From: Limnomonas spitsbergensis
Taxonomy: Eukaryota > Chlorophyta > Chlorophyceae > Chlamydomonadales
Assembly: GCA_037349105.1 (NCBI GenBank)
Contig: JAYJMM010000123.1
Location: forward strand, 7,316,001-7,380,000
Length of the DNA: 64,000 nucleotides
Direction: 5' to 3'
The notes beneath the pieces are model-generated. The model had not been told where the DNA came from, did no database searches, and saw only the letters and a program-made list of their open reading frames with translations. The position numbers and the translations under genes were made by a program. Shown piece by piece: positions 44,687-56,600 of the stretch; position 1 is the first letter of the stretch; each line of letters opens with the position of its first letter.

Positions 44687-46488
44687 GTATCTCGGCGCAA
44701 GTGCAGAACACCACCATGGCCTTCATGGTGACTTTCAACGTCAGCTACGCCTCCATCAACGCCAGCGCCAACATCATGGCTGGCTTTATGGTCGATGCCC
44801 GGGACGCCTTTGCCCAGCTGTTCGAAGTGCCCTCCAGCCCAATCAACATCCCCTCTGCCCCCATCTTCATCCGCGCCATCTACCCTGGCGGATGGCCGTC
44901 GGCCAGCACCTTTTTCCCCGGCATAAGAAGAACCGACTATGTGATCGTTGAGTTCCATGCCTGCGTCTCCCTGGGCATGTCCGGCAGCCTGCTCTTCTTT
45001 CAGAGAATCCCATCAATGAACCTTGTTCTTTTCTGGGAAAAAGAACACTGCACCACTTTTACCACCTGCCTCCCCATAACCTTTTGGACATACACATCCT
45101 GGTTTGGCGACAAGTGGTGGCCCAACGAAGCTTTCAATCCTAAGGACAGCAACCGCAAGTCGTCTATGTTTGGCCAGAGGATTGCTCAACTTCCTCCTTC
45201 TCCGCCACCTCCCTCTCCGCCTTCACCGCTCCCACCCTCCACCCCACCCTCACCACCTCCAAACCCTCCTGGATTTTTGTTTTCACCTCCCCCCCCACCT
45301 AGCCCGGTCCCTCCACAGATACCGTCAGGCAAACCTTCCCCCCCTTACTCCCCTTGCCGCCCTCCCCCTCTCCTCCTTCTCCACTTCCTCCCGCCCCCCC
45401 CACTCCACTTCCCCCTCCACCACCATCGCCAGAGCCCCCTCCTTCTCCTCCCCCATTGCCTCCACAGCCGTCGCCCATCCCACCTCAACCCTCCCCTCCC
45501 TTTCCTCCTGCCCCTCCACCTTCCCCTCCCCACCCTCCCACCTTCATCTTTATCCTCCCTCTCCTTCCCCTCCAGCCTCTCTGTCCACCTGTGTGACCCC
45601 ACCCACCTGCCCGCCCCAACCCACCTTCCCAGCCGATGCTGTGACCATGACTGCATGTGGCCAGACCGGCCCCACCGGCCCCACAGAAGGCCAATGCACC
45701 ACTCAGTACGCTACCCTGTCAAGCAGCATCGTCACCTACGTGAGCACGACGTCCGGAGTCCAATTGTTCACTGTCAATGCAGGCGGACTCTACACAATTG
45801 TCGCTTCAGGCGCATCGGGCGGTGCCTCCTACTACGGCAATGGTGCTGTAGTTCTGGCGGACTTCTCCCTGTATTCTGGTACCACCCTGGCTGTGATGGT
45901 TGGGCAGAGTGGGACTTTTGTGAGTGGTTCGGGCGGCGGCGGCGGCGCTTCCTGGGTGGAGATTTCTGGCGGTGGCGACAATCTGCTCATTGCCGGCGGA
46001 GGAGGCGGTGCAATCTGCAGCTGCTATGCCTCCCTCACCAAGTTTGCGACCACAGGATTGTGCTCCCTTAAGACCTCTGGCCTAGGGCTGGGAGGTAGCC
46101 TAGGTACCCCTTCTTTCGGTTCCGGTGGGGGAGGCCTCAACAGCAGCGGAGCCAATGATCTCGGGAGCTCAGGAGCAGGGGGCGCATCGCTGATCTCGGG
46201 AGGGGCTGGTGGCATTGGACTAGGGGGGCTCATGGGGGTTTCGGAGGAGGGGGGAGCGGATATTCGGGCAGGTCGTACGGCGGGGGTGGCGGGTACTCGG
46301 GAGGGGACGGTGGCAAAAACGCAGATGGGGGCGGCGGGTCGTCTTACTTATCTCCCACTCTTGCCTCTCATGAGGCAACCTGCACCGGCGGTTCCACCCA
46401 ACTGCAGCGTGGTCATATTCACATTCGGTGCATTCTTCTTAATCATCTCATGTCGTGTGCTGGTGTGGCAGTGATTGCATTTTGCTGA
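44687..46488 (+). CDS. Secreted/cell-wall protein with proline-rich linker and Gly_rich domain, frameshifted
   Basis: An exon begins after CCGTCAG (44680-44686). It encodes a globular region (AFMVTFNVSYASINASANIM, FMVDARDAFAQLFEVP), then a long SPPPPSPPSPLPP hydroxyproline-type linker (45185-45560), then ADAVTMTACGQTGPTGPTEGQ and a glycine-rich domain (LYTIVASGASGGASYYGNGA, NLLIAGGGGGAI, YGGGGGYSGGDGG, GGGGSSYLSP) of the ALK-like Gly_rich type. It ends at TGA 46486-46488. Coding sense moves between frames three times, near 45350, 45545 and 46225, all in C or G runs. These are either sequencing or assembly indels or pseudogene lesions. No upstream exon is visible before the transposon sequence. 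Chimeric proline/glycine-rich proteins of this kind build algal extracellular matrix. Confidence 0.6.
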
Positions 46489-46666
46489 CACGGGGATGGA
46501 CTGGCATGCTCTAGTGGCGGGCGAGCCTTCAGTTTCCCAGCAGTGAGGAGGCTTGCTTCCTCACATGCGTTGTGCTGCCCAATACGAAATGCTGCTTCCA
46601 TCTTCGTCCTGCGTTTCATTCAAGGAATTGTTGGTTATTTTGCCTACTTCAAAGAAACTCATACGT

Positions 46667-46800
46667 TACCGTAGATTGGCTTTGCCTTCCCTCGTAATTA
46701 ACGTTGTTTGGGGTTGAGGTAGGGTTCCATGAATATACTGTTTCTCGATTGTCAACGCCGGTTTTGAGTGAGAATTTGGACATGGGTTCAAATAATTGCT
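46667..46800. mobile_element. MITE family 1, truncated copy
   Basis: Left end TACCGTAGATTGGCTTTGCC, with ATTAACGTTGTTTGGGGTTG and ATTGTCAACGCCGG, matches the copies at 10271-10466 and 61776-61971. The right end is missing. Confidence 0.8.
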
Positions 46801-46974
46801 GGTTCTTTTGCCTACTTCACAGCTTCATTGTTTCAGGCGTACCCGAACGGGTCCGCTTCCTCTGAAACCGGGAACCAGCTTTTCAGCGGCGCCTTCTGAT
46901 CATGCCAAGTTCCCGCCAGCAGATCCAGCATACGCTCGCTCTAAGAGGACGTTAAACAGGAAAAAAGAAGACAG

Positions 46975-47262
46975 CAGACTAGCCCTCACCACAGTCTACC
47001 ACGTTCTCAACAAAAGCCAGAGCCTCCGACCCATGCCTGCCCTGGTACTGCTTGAGTTCTGTGGGGCCCTTGGGGGGGCCTGTCCAACCTCTCGCCCTCA
47101 GACTTTCTTTCACACTAGGGCTCTGAAAGCAGACATGCAGCGCATCCGCCACATGTTGGCGGTTTCCCTCAGCCCAGGACCGTTGGCAGTAGTGTGTCAA
47201 TGACGATACACATCTGGGCCCTGCTCAAATAAGGCTTGGCCGCGTGGGCGCCTAACTAAGGA
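46975..47262 (-). mobile_element. Non-LTR retrotransposon C-terminal fragment (second copy) at the tail of the upstream LINE
   Basis: The minus frame to 46979 encodes HVADALHVCFQSPSVKESL and GWTGPPKGPTELKQYQG, paralogous to the zinc-finger region of the LINE at 47390-47888. It directly follows that LINE's 3' tail (47262-47195, CAGGGCCCAGATGTGTATCG), suggesting one LINE fragment abutting another. Confidence 0.75.
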
Positions 47263-48503
47263 GTTGGGAGGAAAGTTGGAAAGAAACACAGAAGAGGGCA
47301 GGACAAAAGAAAGGGGGGAACAGTGAAGGGACAAAACAAAAGGCTGGAAAACACAAAATACAAAGGAATTCCAACCTCTGAAAAAGTCTACGCCTCAACA
47401 ATATCCACCACGTCGTCCACAAAGGCCAGGGCATCCCACCCAAGCCTGCCCGGGTATAACTCCAAAAAGTCTCTAGCACCGTTCGGAGGACCTGCCCATC
47501 CCCGCTCTCTAAGTTGATCATGCACGTCGGGGCATTGAAAGCAAGCATGAAGTGCGTCCTCCACATGGTCGCCGTCTCCCCTAGCCCAACATCGCAGGCA
47601 GCACCGCCTGTCACGATGCTGACCACTGCGCCGTCCTCTAGTGTCAGCCGTGCTGACGGCGCCGAGCTGCAGCCGTAAATTCGTGCGCACGCAAGCACAC
47701 TCCTTTCGTCTGGTGCGGCCCCTGGCCTGCGCTAGCACGGCGCCCGCCGTAGACTGAAACCCGGTGCGGTAGGTGGCCGCAGAGCTGTGTTCAGTGGCAG
47801 GATCTCTGGGGTCCCCTCTGCCAGCGGCATCCAGCTGCGCCCGCTTGTATGCTGCTTCAACTAGCGCTAGCACCTCTCTGACAGGCACCGGCTGTAAGTC
47901 AATTGCTGTCTGACGCAGTTTGGGATCGGCTGATCCCAGCTACAGCTCTAGCAAGGCACCTAGCCAATCACTGCACCAATTGCGCCCTCCGGTGCCCTGC
48001 CTGACAGCGAGCTGCATGTCGGCCGCCATGGCTGCCACCATGAGTGGGCTGTCTTGCTGTGCTGCTGGTGCGACCGCTGCGTTGTAGAAGCGAAGTACAT
48101 GCTGCCACGAACTGCGCTGTAACGGCTGGATCTGCAGCTCCCTCATGACTCCCAAACTCGCAGCGGACGGAGGTAGCCCTGCAGCCTGGCGCAGATGCTG
48201 GAGGAAGATGGACTGCATCTTGCTCTTAAGGCAATGCCGCGGCCTGAGGTGTTCGATGGCCCACACCACATCACCGTAGTTGGCCGCAGGCGCTGCATAG
48301 ACAGACGCCAACCGAATGCGTGTAGGCAGATGATGCCTGAGGTGCACCTTATCGGCCATGCGGCGGACAGGGTGCAACGCGGTAGCGAAAGGCACCTCTC
48401 TACCTTGCATTGCCTTCCTCATGCTGCCGCTCTCGTGCTGAATGATGCCCAAGAACTTGAAATCCTGGACACGCTTCAGTACTATCTTATCGGGGCCATA
48501 CAT
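47263..48503 (-). mobile_element. 5'-truncated non-LTR retrotransposon (LINE)
   Basis: Two minus-strand reading blocks. 48503-47940 encodes DFKFLGIIQHESGSMRK, LASVYAAPAANYGDVVWA and KMQSIFLQHLRQAAGLP, the region just C-terminal to the reverse transcriptase palm. 47888-47388 encodes CLRCWARGDGDHVEDALHAC, a CCHC/CCHH zinc motif typical of the LINE C-terminus, and then GWAGPPNGARDFLELYPG. A stop at 47940 separates the blocks. The catalytic YADD-containing part and endonuclease are absent, so the element is dead. Confidence 0.82.
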
Positions 48504-48524
48504 GCAAGGATGGGCTGATTGCGT

Positions 48525-48708
48525 GTCTCACACTGCTGGTCGCTGCGCCGTCCTCTATTATCAGCTGTGCCGGCTGCTCCGAGTCGCAGCCATAAGTTAG
48601 TGCGCCAGCAGTAAGCAGTAATCCGTGGCAGGCCAACTCGCAACATGCGTCCCTAAAAGTAAGAAAGTCTATGCTACCCAGGGCTCGCCCGTACACATCC
48701 CGGCGAGT
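48525..48708 (-). mobile_element. Displaced LINE fragment
   Basis: On minus, TACGGCTGC-like sequence with AATAGAGGACGGCGCAGCGA resembles the stretch just before the zinc finger in the neighbouring LINE (about 47625-47680). It is inserted between that LINE and the broken gene copy at 48713, indicating rearrangement. Confidence 0.6.
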
Positions 48709-48985
48709 GCCCCGCTTGGCCAGCCTATGCCCCAGATGCCGGTGCATGTGACCTAGCTGTGCATAGCTCCTAGCCACAGCCAGCAGACACCGGGGCGTCA
48801 ACATATTGTTCATCCTGCTGCCCAGCAGCGTCGCGAGATGGTCCATCAGCTCCGCATTCCGGTATTCGAGGATAGCCAGGGAGCTTACCAGGGGTAGAAG
48901 TGCTTGGTTGGGAAGCCACGTCGCCAGCATCTGCCGCACAAAGATCACGTCCAGACGCTACGTGTAGGCACAGCTGAGGAAAAGA
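48709..48985 (-). pseudogene. Copy of exon 4 start of the large helical-repeat gene, broken
   Basis: Encodes LLPLVSSLAILEYRNAELMD and LTPRCLLAVARSYAQLGHMH, nearly identical to the exon at 26633-25628. The match ends at about 48712, where LINE-derived sequence takes over. In the original reading phase a TAG appears seven codons after the acceptor. It is a truncated, non-functional copy. Confidence 0.9.
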
Positions 48986-49205
48986 GAGAACAGGAGGGGG
49001 GGGAGGTGAGTGCGCATATCAAGGAAGGGTTTAGGGTTTAGGGTTCAGAGTTCAAGTTTTTCATAATCCTTGAATGGGGAAGAGGAGCGTGCACATATCA
49101 ACAGAGCGGACAGTCCAGACAGTGCAGAACAAACGGTCCAGAACCCACAGTTCAGGACAGGTTTGGTATTCCTCTTGGACGAGGTCAGAGAGCCCCCACA
49201 CTCAC

Positions 49206-50085
49206 CTGAAGGAGCCTGCCTTCGAGCTCCTGACCCCTGGCCTGTAGCTGAAGCAGCTGCGTGCTTTGGGAAGGTGCCACAGCCTCCAACACCCCCAGGA
49301 CCTCTATGGGCTGCTGCTGCGCCGCTGGCTATAAGGCCAGCAGAATATCCGGCCCCGAAGCCTGATCCTGACTGACGGCGCCCTTGTGCTGATGAATTTT
49401 AAGCTGAATATCGATATCTGTGGCCAGTGTGGATCCGAGATCTAGGAGCTGGGTTGCCTCAGACAGCCGACACCGCTCAAGCGGAGAGGTGAAAGGGATG
49501 TGAGCAGCGATGCTCAGCACCAAGCCGTCTTGGGATTAACGGCGGAGGTCTCCCGCAAACACGCATGCCCTTGCTGCCAGCGGCCGCCACAGCATGGGCC
49601 AGGTTGGCCGTTGCTGCCGTCCCTTGGGGAGATGGAGAGGCGGCGGCCGTGCGTGCAGAGTCCATCTTAGCCAACGGAGTGACCCAGTCTGCAGCAGACC
49701 TCTGCAAGGCAAACCACGCAGTGGTGCCTTGGCCTACAGCAGAGGCTGCGGATGTTGGAGCAGCAGCAGCAGCCGTTGCCGCAGCAATCTCAAGGTGGGA
49801 TATCGCTCCTCTCCCACGGGACGATGAAGAGGCAATGTCTGTGCGTGCAGCGTCCATCTCAGCTAACGAAGCGCCCCACTCGGCAGCAGACTTCTGTGAA
49901 GCGAGCCATGCGGCATTGCCCTGAAATAAAGGAGTCCCGGACGGCAGGACAGGAGCAGTGGGATCAGTAGCGGCGGCGGCAACGGTGGTGGCTGTCTCCT
50001 TGGAAGGGGCTGGAGGCATGTCTGGCTCGTCTTGACCTGGAATCGATCTGCTGTAAAATCTGTGCCCAGATGCATGGGCATGCAT
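49206..50085 (-). pseudogene. Copy of exon 1 of the large helical-repeat gene (copy B)
   Basis: The frame from about 50085 reads MHAHASGHRFYSRSIPGQDE, WLASQKSAAEWGASLAEM and QGTTAWFALQRSAADWV, closely paralogous to 31769-30831. It shifts and stops after about 49477, although the exon 1 donor region (CTCACCTGAAGGAGCC at 49201) is preserved. The following intron has only a few 14-bp units and leads straight to the exon 4 copy, so exons 2 and 3 are missing. Confidence 0.88.
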
Positions 50086-50683
50086 GCTGCCAAGCGAAGC
50101 CCGAGGTTCGGCGCCATGCGGGGACGCATGGTGACCATGACTCGCAGAGGGCCCGACGGGCGCCCATGCGCTGAGGCTGATGGTGGAGGACACTGGTACA
50201 TGAGTCCTACTTGTCGAGGAGGGGCGCCCATATGTGTCTTTCAACTTGGCATCTGATGAGAGGCAACAAGACATTCTCGCCTGGCATGCAACCCTGCATG
50301 GTTGGCGGTAGGGACATACAAACGCTGAGTTGCAATATGGGGCAGTGAGCAAATAATCATGTAGCCCATCAATCTAGATAGTTTCAAGCTGAGGCCTAGA
50401 TTCAGAGGGTCGGAGCAATGGAGAGTGACATCGATGACGCGACACGATCGATACCTTGCAAGCAGCTCCGCACACGACTGAATGCCGCACCATGTTCTTA
50501 TCATCGACGTCTGATAAATCATCGGCTTGTTCATCATCTTCGTGGCAGCCTAATGGTGCCTAGCTCTCCACAACATGCCCCATCAGGCGTGGGGGGCAGG
50601 TATGAACCTCAACTCCACTTGCGTCCCCCATATAATTATACCTTTATGCCCTACCTCGAGGACAGGCAGTGTCATCGGAAGAT
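50086..50683. promoter_or_regulatory. Head-to-head promoter region, copy B (drives the DnaJ gene)
   Basis: Paralogous to 31770-32375. TATAATTATA at 50631-50640 lies 44 bp upstream of the DnaJ start codon and is conserved between copies, making it a candidate core promoter element. The divergent partner on this copy is a pseudogene. Confidence 0.55.
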
Positions 50684-53600
50684 ATGGGCGGATGGGGGTT
50701 GGCATGCATATCGCTCCTCCTCTTGGCTTGTGTAGCCCATGTCGCGGCAAAGGACCCTTATTCGACGTTAGGGCTGACCAAGTCTGCGTCAGACGATGAC
50801 ATCAAGCGCGCGTACAGAAAACAGGCTTTGAAATACCATCCCGATAAAGTAGGCAGACAGATAATGGTCTCCGGCGATCTTGCGCCCTCGTCACCATCCC
50901 GCCTCTTGACCCGCATTACCTACCTCTCAGAACCCCAAGGGAAAGGAGAGGTTCGTGGAGCTTCAGCAGGCGTATGAGATTCTGGGGGACCCTCAAAAGA
51001 GACGGCAGCATGATCTAGGAGGAGGGGTGAGTGTGCTTCCTGCCACTGGGAAAACAGGGGCAGTCCTAGCTGGTGTTGTTTCGCGCAGCCTTGTTTCGTC
51101 TCATAGTATGTAGCAGCTTGCCTCGCATGCCGCTGCCATGCAACAATGCATGGCGCCCGTTGCATGGTAGCCGCTATGCGCCTGCCTGTGGCATGGAAAT
51201 GAACATGCTGCTCCTGTGATGGCAGACCAGGGCATGGTTGTCAGGGTTGGCATGCTGCTACTTCCTGCCATGCAAACGCACGGTATGATCGAGTTCAATG
51301 CGCGTGCCACGATGAAAATACGGAGCTTGTAAGCAGGCGATGATACCACCTTGACGTCGCATTCCATGCCGCAAACTGCCATGCAAGCGCACCATTATTA
51401 TCCAGACAGGTGCATGTGTCACGACTCACATGGTGCCATCTGAAATTGATGATGTGGTCCACTCAAGTACGAAGGCCATGGCAACTGCACCTGCTAGTCA
51501 GCTTCTCTGCCTCTCTTCTTTCCTAATTAACTCCTTCTCCCCCTTATGATGCTTTTGCCCCGGCTCTCTACTGGCAGGGATTTGGACACCAGTCAAGGTA
51601 GGAGAGGGGAATAGAGCTGAAGCAAGCATCGGATGTAAAAATGAATGAGGAAGTGGTTCATTCTCCAAGCGTTGAATTAATCAAGTAGAGGGGGAGGGGG
51701 GGGGGGAGTGAAACGGCAGGAGTTTATCCCTATTTCTACTGTGCTCTATGCCTGGTCTCTCCCCGCCTCTTGTCGTGTTTCGAGACAAGGACTTAACTGC
51801 CACCAGCAATGCCTTCCACTATCCTGCAGCAGCATCCCCTTGACAATGACAGCTGGCAAGGGTAGTGGACAGGGCAAGCTACAGAATAAGGCAGAGGGCA
51901 GGGTTGTGGGCAGGGCAAGGTACAGAGGCAGGCAGGGTTGTGGGTGGGGCTGGTTTAAGAGCAGTGTTGTGGGCAGGGCAGACAGGAAGGCTGTGGGTAG
52001 GGCAGGGCAAGTTACGGAGTAATGCAAGGTTGTTGACAGGGTGTAGGGCAGGGTTAAGAGCAGCATTGCGGATAGGGTAAGGAAGTCCAAGCCACAGATT
52101 AAGGCAGGGTGTACAGCAGGGTCATGGACAGGGCAGGGTATAGGGCAGGGTACTGGGCAGGGCTGTAATCCCCACCCTTTCATCATTCTACTATGTTTAC
52201 TATAGCCTGATTGTTAGGCTGATCCCAGCTGCCTTGCTGATTACCCCCAGGCACCAAGGTCAGCAGCAGCAGCAGCAGCAGCAGTGGGGCCAGCAGCACC
52301 ACCACTGACACCATGTTGATGATACCTTTGATGCTGATCCCAGCTGCCTTGCTGATTGCCCCCAGGCACCAAGGTCAGCAGCAGCAGCAGCAGTGGGGCC
52401 AGCAGCACCACCACTGGCACCATGTTGATGATACCTTTGATGCTGATCCCAGCTGCCTTGCTGCTTGCTCCCAGGCACCAAGGTCAGCACCAGCAGCAGC
52501 AGTGGGGCCAGCAGCACCACCACTGGCACCACCAGGAACCCGACCCGGACACTGTCCTGCCCTCAGAGACCGTCACGCTGACCTCCTCAAACTTCCAGCA
52601 CCACGTTTTTACCAACCACAAGCCCTGGCTCATACTGGTGGGACTGGGAGGCGGGTGGTTGGAGTCTCGGTCAGTTTTCTAGTTCTCCTTTGGTAATCCG
52701 GATTCGTTTGAAGACTCCCAGCACTGCGTGTTCTCTCCAGCCACAAGCCTGGCTCATCCTGGTAGGATTGCGGGACAGGAGGAATTTAGAGGTTGAAGTC
52801 CTGGTGAATAACTTTATTTTCCTTATGGTATCCCGGATTTGTTTGGAGACTTCCAGCACCACGCGTTCACCAGCCACCAGTCACCAGCCTTGGCTCATCC
52901 TGGATGGGGTGGCCAGAGACAGGAATTTAATGGGCTAAATTTTCTCCTAATCATGCCGTATTTTGGATTTGTTTGAAGACCTCAGCTTCATGTGTTCACC
53001 AGCCACCAGCCACCAGCCCTGGCCCAGCCTGGTGAGGCCCCTGTAGACGGGGAGTGGTGACCACCCCGCCCCCATTGCCCATGATCCCGTCCCAATGGCC
53101 CAGACCCCCGCCCCTAATCGCTTATTACCCCCCCCCCCACGGCCCTTACCCCCGACCATACCGCCCCAAATGCCAATATAATCCCCGCCCCCCATCGCTC
53201 ATTATCCCAGTCCCAACTGCCCTTACCCCCGACCATACAGCCTATACCCCCGTACATACCCCGGCCTCCCCCCGCCCAATATCCCTCCATCCTCCATTCC
53301 CCTTCCCCCCTCCCCCCGCCCATTATCCCTCCCCCATTTCCCTTACCCCCGCACCGCTTGCCTCCCTCCTTCTTTGCCTAGCTCTGGTCCGAAGAGAGCT
53401 TAGAGAGCCGGTCGGCCATGCCGGTCTGGGAGGCGCTGTTCAAGTCCATGGCTGGGACAGGCAGCGGGCAGGAGTGGGCGCGCATGGGGCGGATCCATTG
53501 GAAGTCCCAAAGACATCTGGTGCACTGGTGAGTGGTGAGCAGCAGTTGAGGTGAGGGTGTAGGGTAAAACCTCAACCCAGAGGCATCTGGTGTACTGCTG

Positions 53601-56600
53601 AGTGGTGAGCAGCAGTTGAGGTGAGGGGTTAGGGTTGCGGGTATAGCCTAAATCCTATACTGGAGATTTAAAGTGCATGTTGAGGTGTGGGTGTAGGGTA
53701 AACCCTTCACCCAGAGGCATCTGGTACACTGGAGAGTGTAGAGCATAAGTTGAGGTGTCGGTGTAGGGTTGAGGGTATAGCCTTAACCCTATATTAGAGA
53801 CTTGGAGTGCAGGTGCATGGGGCAGATCGATTGGAAGACTCTATCTAGAAGCATCTGTGCACGGGCGCGGCGTTTCCTTTCAGCCGTCTGCGGCAGCCTT
53901 CTTAAGCATTCCTTCACCAGTATTGATCCAGTCTAACAATTATTGATGGCACTGAAAGATCCACTGGTAGTGAGCAGTAGGGTTCAGGGTTGGGGAATAG
54001 GATAAAGCCTTCATCCTTAACTAGGGGATCACAGTGCAGGGGTGCAGCGGCATGAGATGGTGTTCATGATTTTCTGCAAATTGGTGTTTCTTGTGGCTAT
54101 GTGTCAGGCTAGGTTTGTCCATGACTTGGTGTCCTTGCGTTGGTGGCCGCTTGTTTGTCGGTGCTGGCACGCATGGCTTGGGTTTGTGTGCATGGGCCTG
54201 GCTGCATGAGGTAGTGTGGACGTTTTCAGCACTTTGTGTTGACATGCACATTGGTGAGTCTGCACGCCTTGCTCGGCTTTTTTGCATGAGTTTGAATGGA
54301 TCACCCTCGGGGCCGGGGCTCAGGCGCAGGCTGATGCTCGGGCGCTATTTCATTTCATGTCTGGTGGGATGACCAGGCTCACACTTTCCTCCTGTGAAGC
54401 TGCAAGATGGGTCTCGTGCAACGGTAGCTGTGCAAGGGTGCTGTGAAGGCCTAGTCTGCACAAGCGAATGCTGGGGCAATGCAGAAGGGTAGGAGGTGAG
54501 GGGCGGAACGCCTCCTCACGCCTCGCTCACTGCCGTGGAAGTAGCAGTAGGGGCCAAGTGTCACCCACCTGCCGCTGTTGCCCTTATTGTACAACAGGCT
54601 GAACCATAGCTGGCTGGCATTCCATCAGCAACGCCTGCATGAGTCCCTCCCAATGTTCACACAAGCTTGACCCACCTGCCGCTGTTGTCCTTGTTGTACG
54701 ACAGGCTGTACCAAGGCATAGCTGGCTGGCATCCCATAGCTACGCCTGCATGAGTCCCTCCCAATGTTCACACAAGCTTCACCCACCTGCCGCTGTTGCC
54801 CTTGTTGTACAATAGGCTGAACCAAGGCATAGCTGGCTGGCATCCCATCAGCTACGCCTGCATGAGTCCCACCCACCTGCTGCTGTTGTCCTTGTTGTAC
54901 GACAGGCTGAACCAAGGCATAGCTGGCTGGCATCCCATCAGCTACGAGTCCCTTCCTGTGGTCGTTGGAGTGTCGCCCACCTGCCGCGAGTTTTCGTGCA
55001 TGAAGAGGTCGGTTTGGAGAATTGCAATCAAATGTGCTCAACTTGCTTGGTGCATATGGGTGGGGAGTGGAGGGGTGAGGGGCAGCCAATTATAACGGGA
55101 AAACCCGCCTGGACAGGGGGCAATATTGCAATCAAATGTGCTCAACTTGCTTGGTGCATAAGGGTGGGAAGAAGGGGGCAGCCAATTATAACGGGAGAAC
55201 CCGCCCGGACAGGGGGCAATAGTCCAGTGGACTCATCTGGCTTGGTGCATAAGAGTGGGGAGGGAGAGGCAGCCAATCGTCGCAGATTCGTTATCCGGGC
55301 AGGGTTGCAGGTGCACACTCTGTTCAACCTGTTCCTTGCATGTGGGTGGCAAGGGGGGAGGCTGCGTTTTTTTGTCACCTGTGCATTGATGAGGTTTGGG
55401 TTAAGGGTTTAGGGCTAAGCTCCCCCCTTGAGCTAAGGGAGGGAGGTATGAGGGGGGGGGGAGCCTGAGATGCAACTCAATCCTTGAATCCTTTTCGGAT
55501 CAAGATGGGAGGCTCTCACCATTGTCTGCCCCTCACACAGAGGGTGTTGGAGGCTGGTATTTATCACCTGCATGGTTGTGTGACGGAAGGCCGAAAGTGG
55601 TAAGGCACTAAACCCTCCTTCACCACACGTTTCACCGGCAACCATGCAGGTGAAAATCCAAACTCAGTATAAGAAGTTTAGAAGTCGGCAGGACTCATGG
55701 GCGTCGCATCGAGGTTTTTTCCTACCGTGTGTCTAGCTCAGGCCATGGTTCCGCCTCCTTTAGGGGTTACGGTTTAGTCTAGGGATGAGTAGGGGGTCTA
55801 AACCCTGTTCTGCTCTCTTAAGAAGTCAGAGTTCAGTTAAGGGTTTAGTAGGGGGTCTAAACCCTGTTCCGTCTCCTTTAGGAGTAAGGGCTTAGTTAAT
55901 GTTTTAGTAGGGGGTCTAAACCCTGTTCCGTCTCCCTCTCACCACATCTCATATGACCACCTTTAGGGTTTGGGTTCGGGTTAGTAGGGATAAAGCTAGA
56001 TCCTTAGGGTTTATGGTTAGGGTTAAGTAGGGATAAACCTTAACCCTAAACCCTGAACCAAATGCAGCGGATTCTGCATATGTGTTCTGGAAGAAATTTG
56101 GTTCTTTTATCTTTCAGTGTATGATGAAAAGAAAGAATCATCTCAAAACTTTGCCAAATTTCCTGTCTCCCCCCGGTTTACAGGCACATGTCCCATGCAT
56201 CAAGTGTGATGCTCTGTTGGACTGTAAAAACTTCACTAACCCTGATCCGTCTCCCTCTCACCCCATCTAACATGACCACCGTTGTATCCCCTCCTTGGCC
56301 CTGTCCCACGCCATATCCCGCAACCCCTCCTGCAGGTACCACGGCCAGATCACTATACCTCAGCTACAGGAGTTTGTAGCTGAGGGCCTGATGAACCTGG
56401 ACCCGGTGCCGTCCCTGTCCCTGGGCAGCCTGGACATCCTGTTGGGGAACGTCTCTCCGCTGAAAGTGGTGGTGCTGGCATTCGGCAAGAGTGAGGGGCA
56501 GGTGAGCGGGCTCTATCCCGGGCTGGAGCTGGGAGAGGGCTCTAGCATAAGTGGTGGTGCTGGCTTCCATCTAGAGCAAGGGGCAGGTGAGCGGGCTCTA

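Noticed and set aside
52260..52532. Minus frames rich in Leu opposite DnaJ exon 4
   Set aside because: Reverse of CAG-rich repeats; no support.
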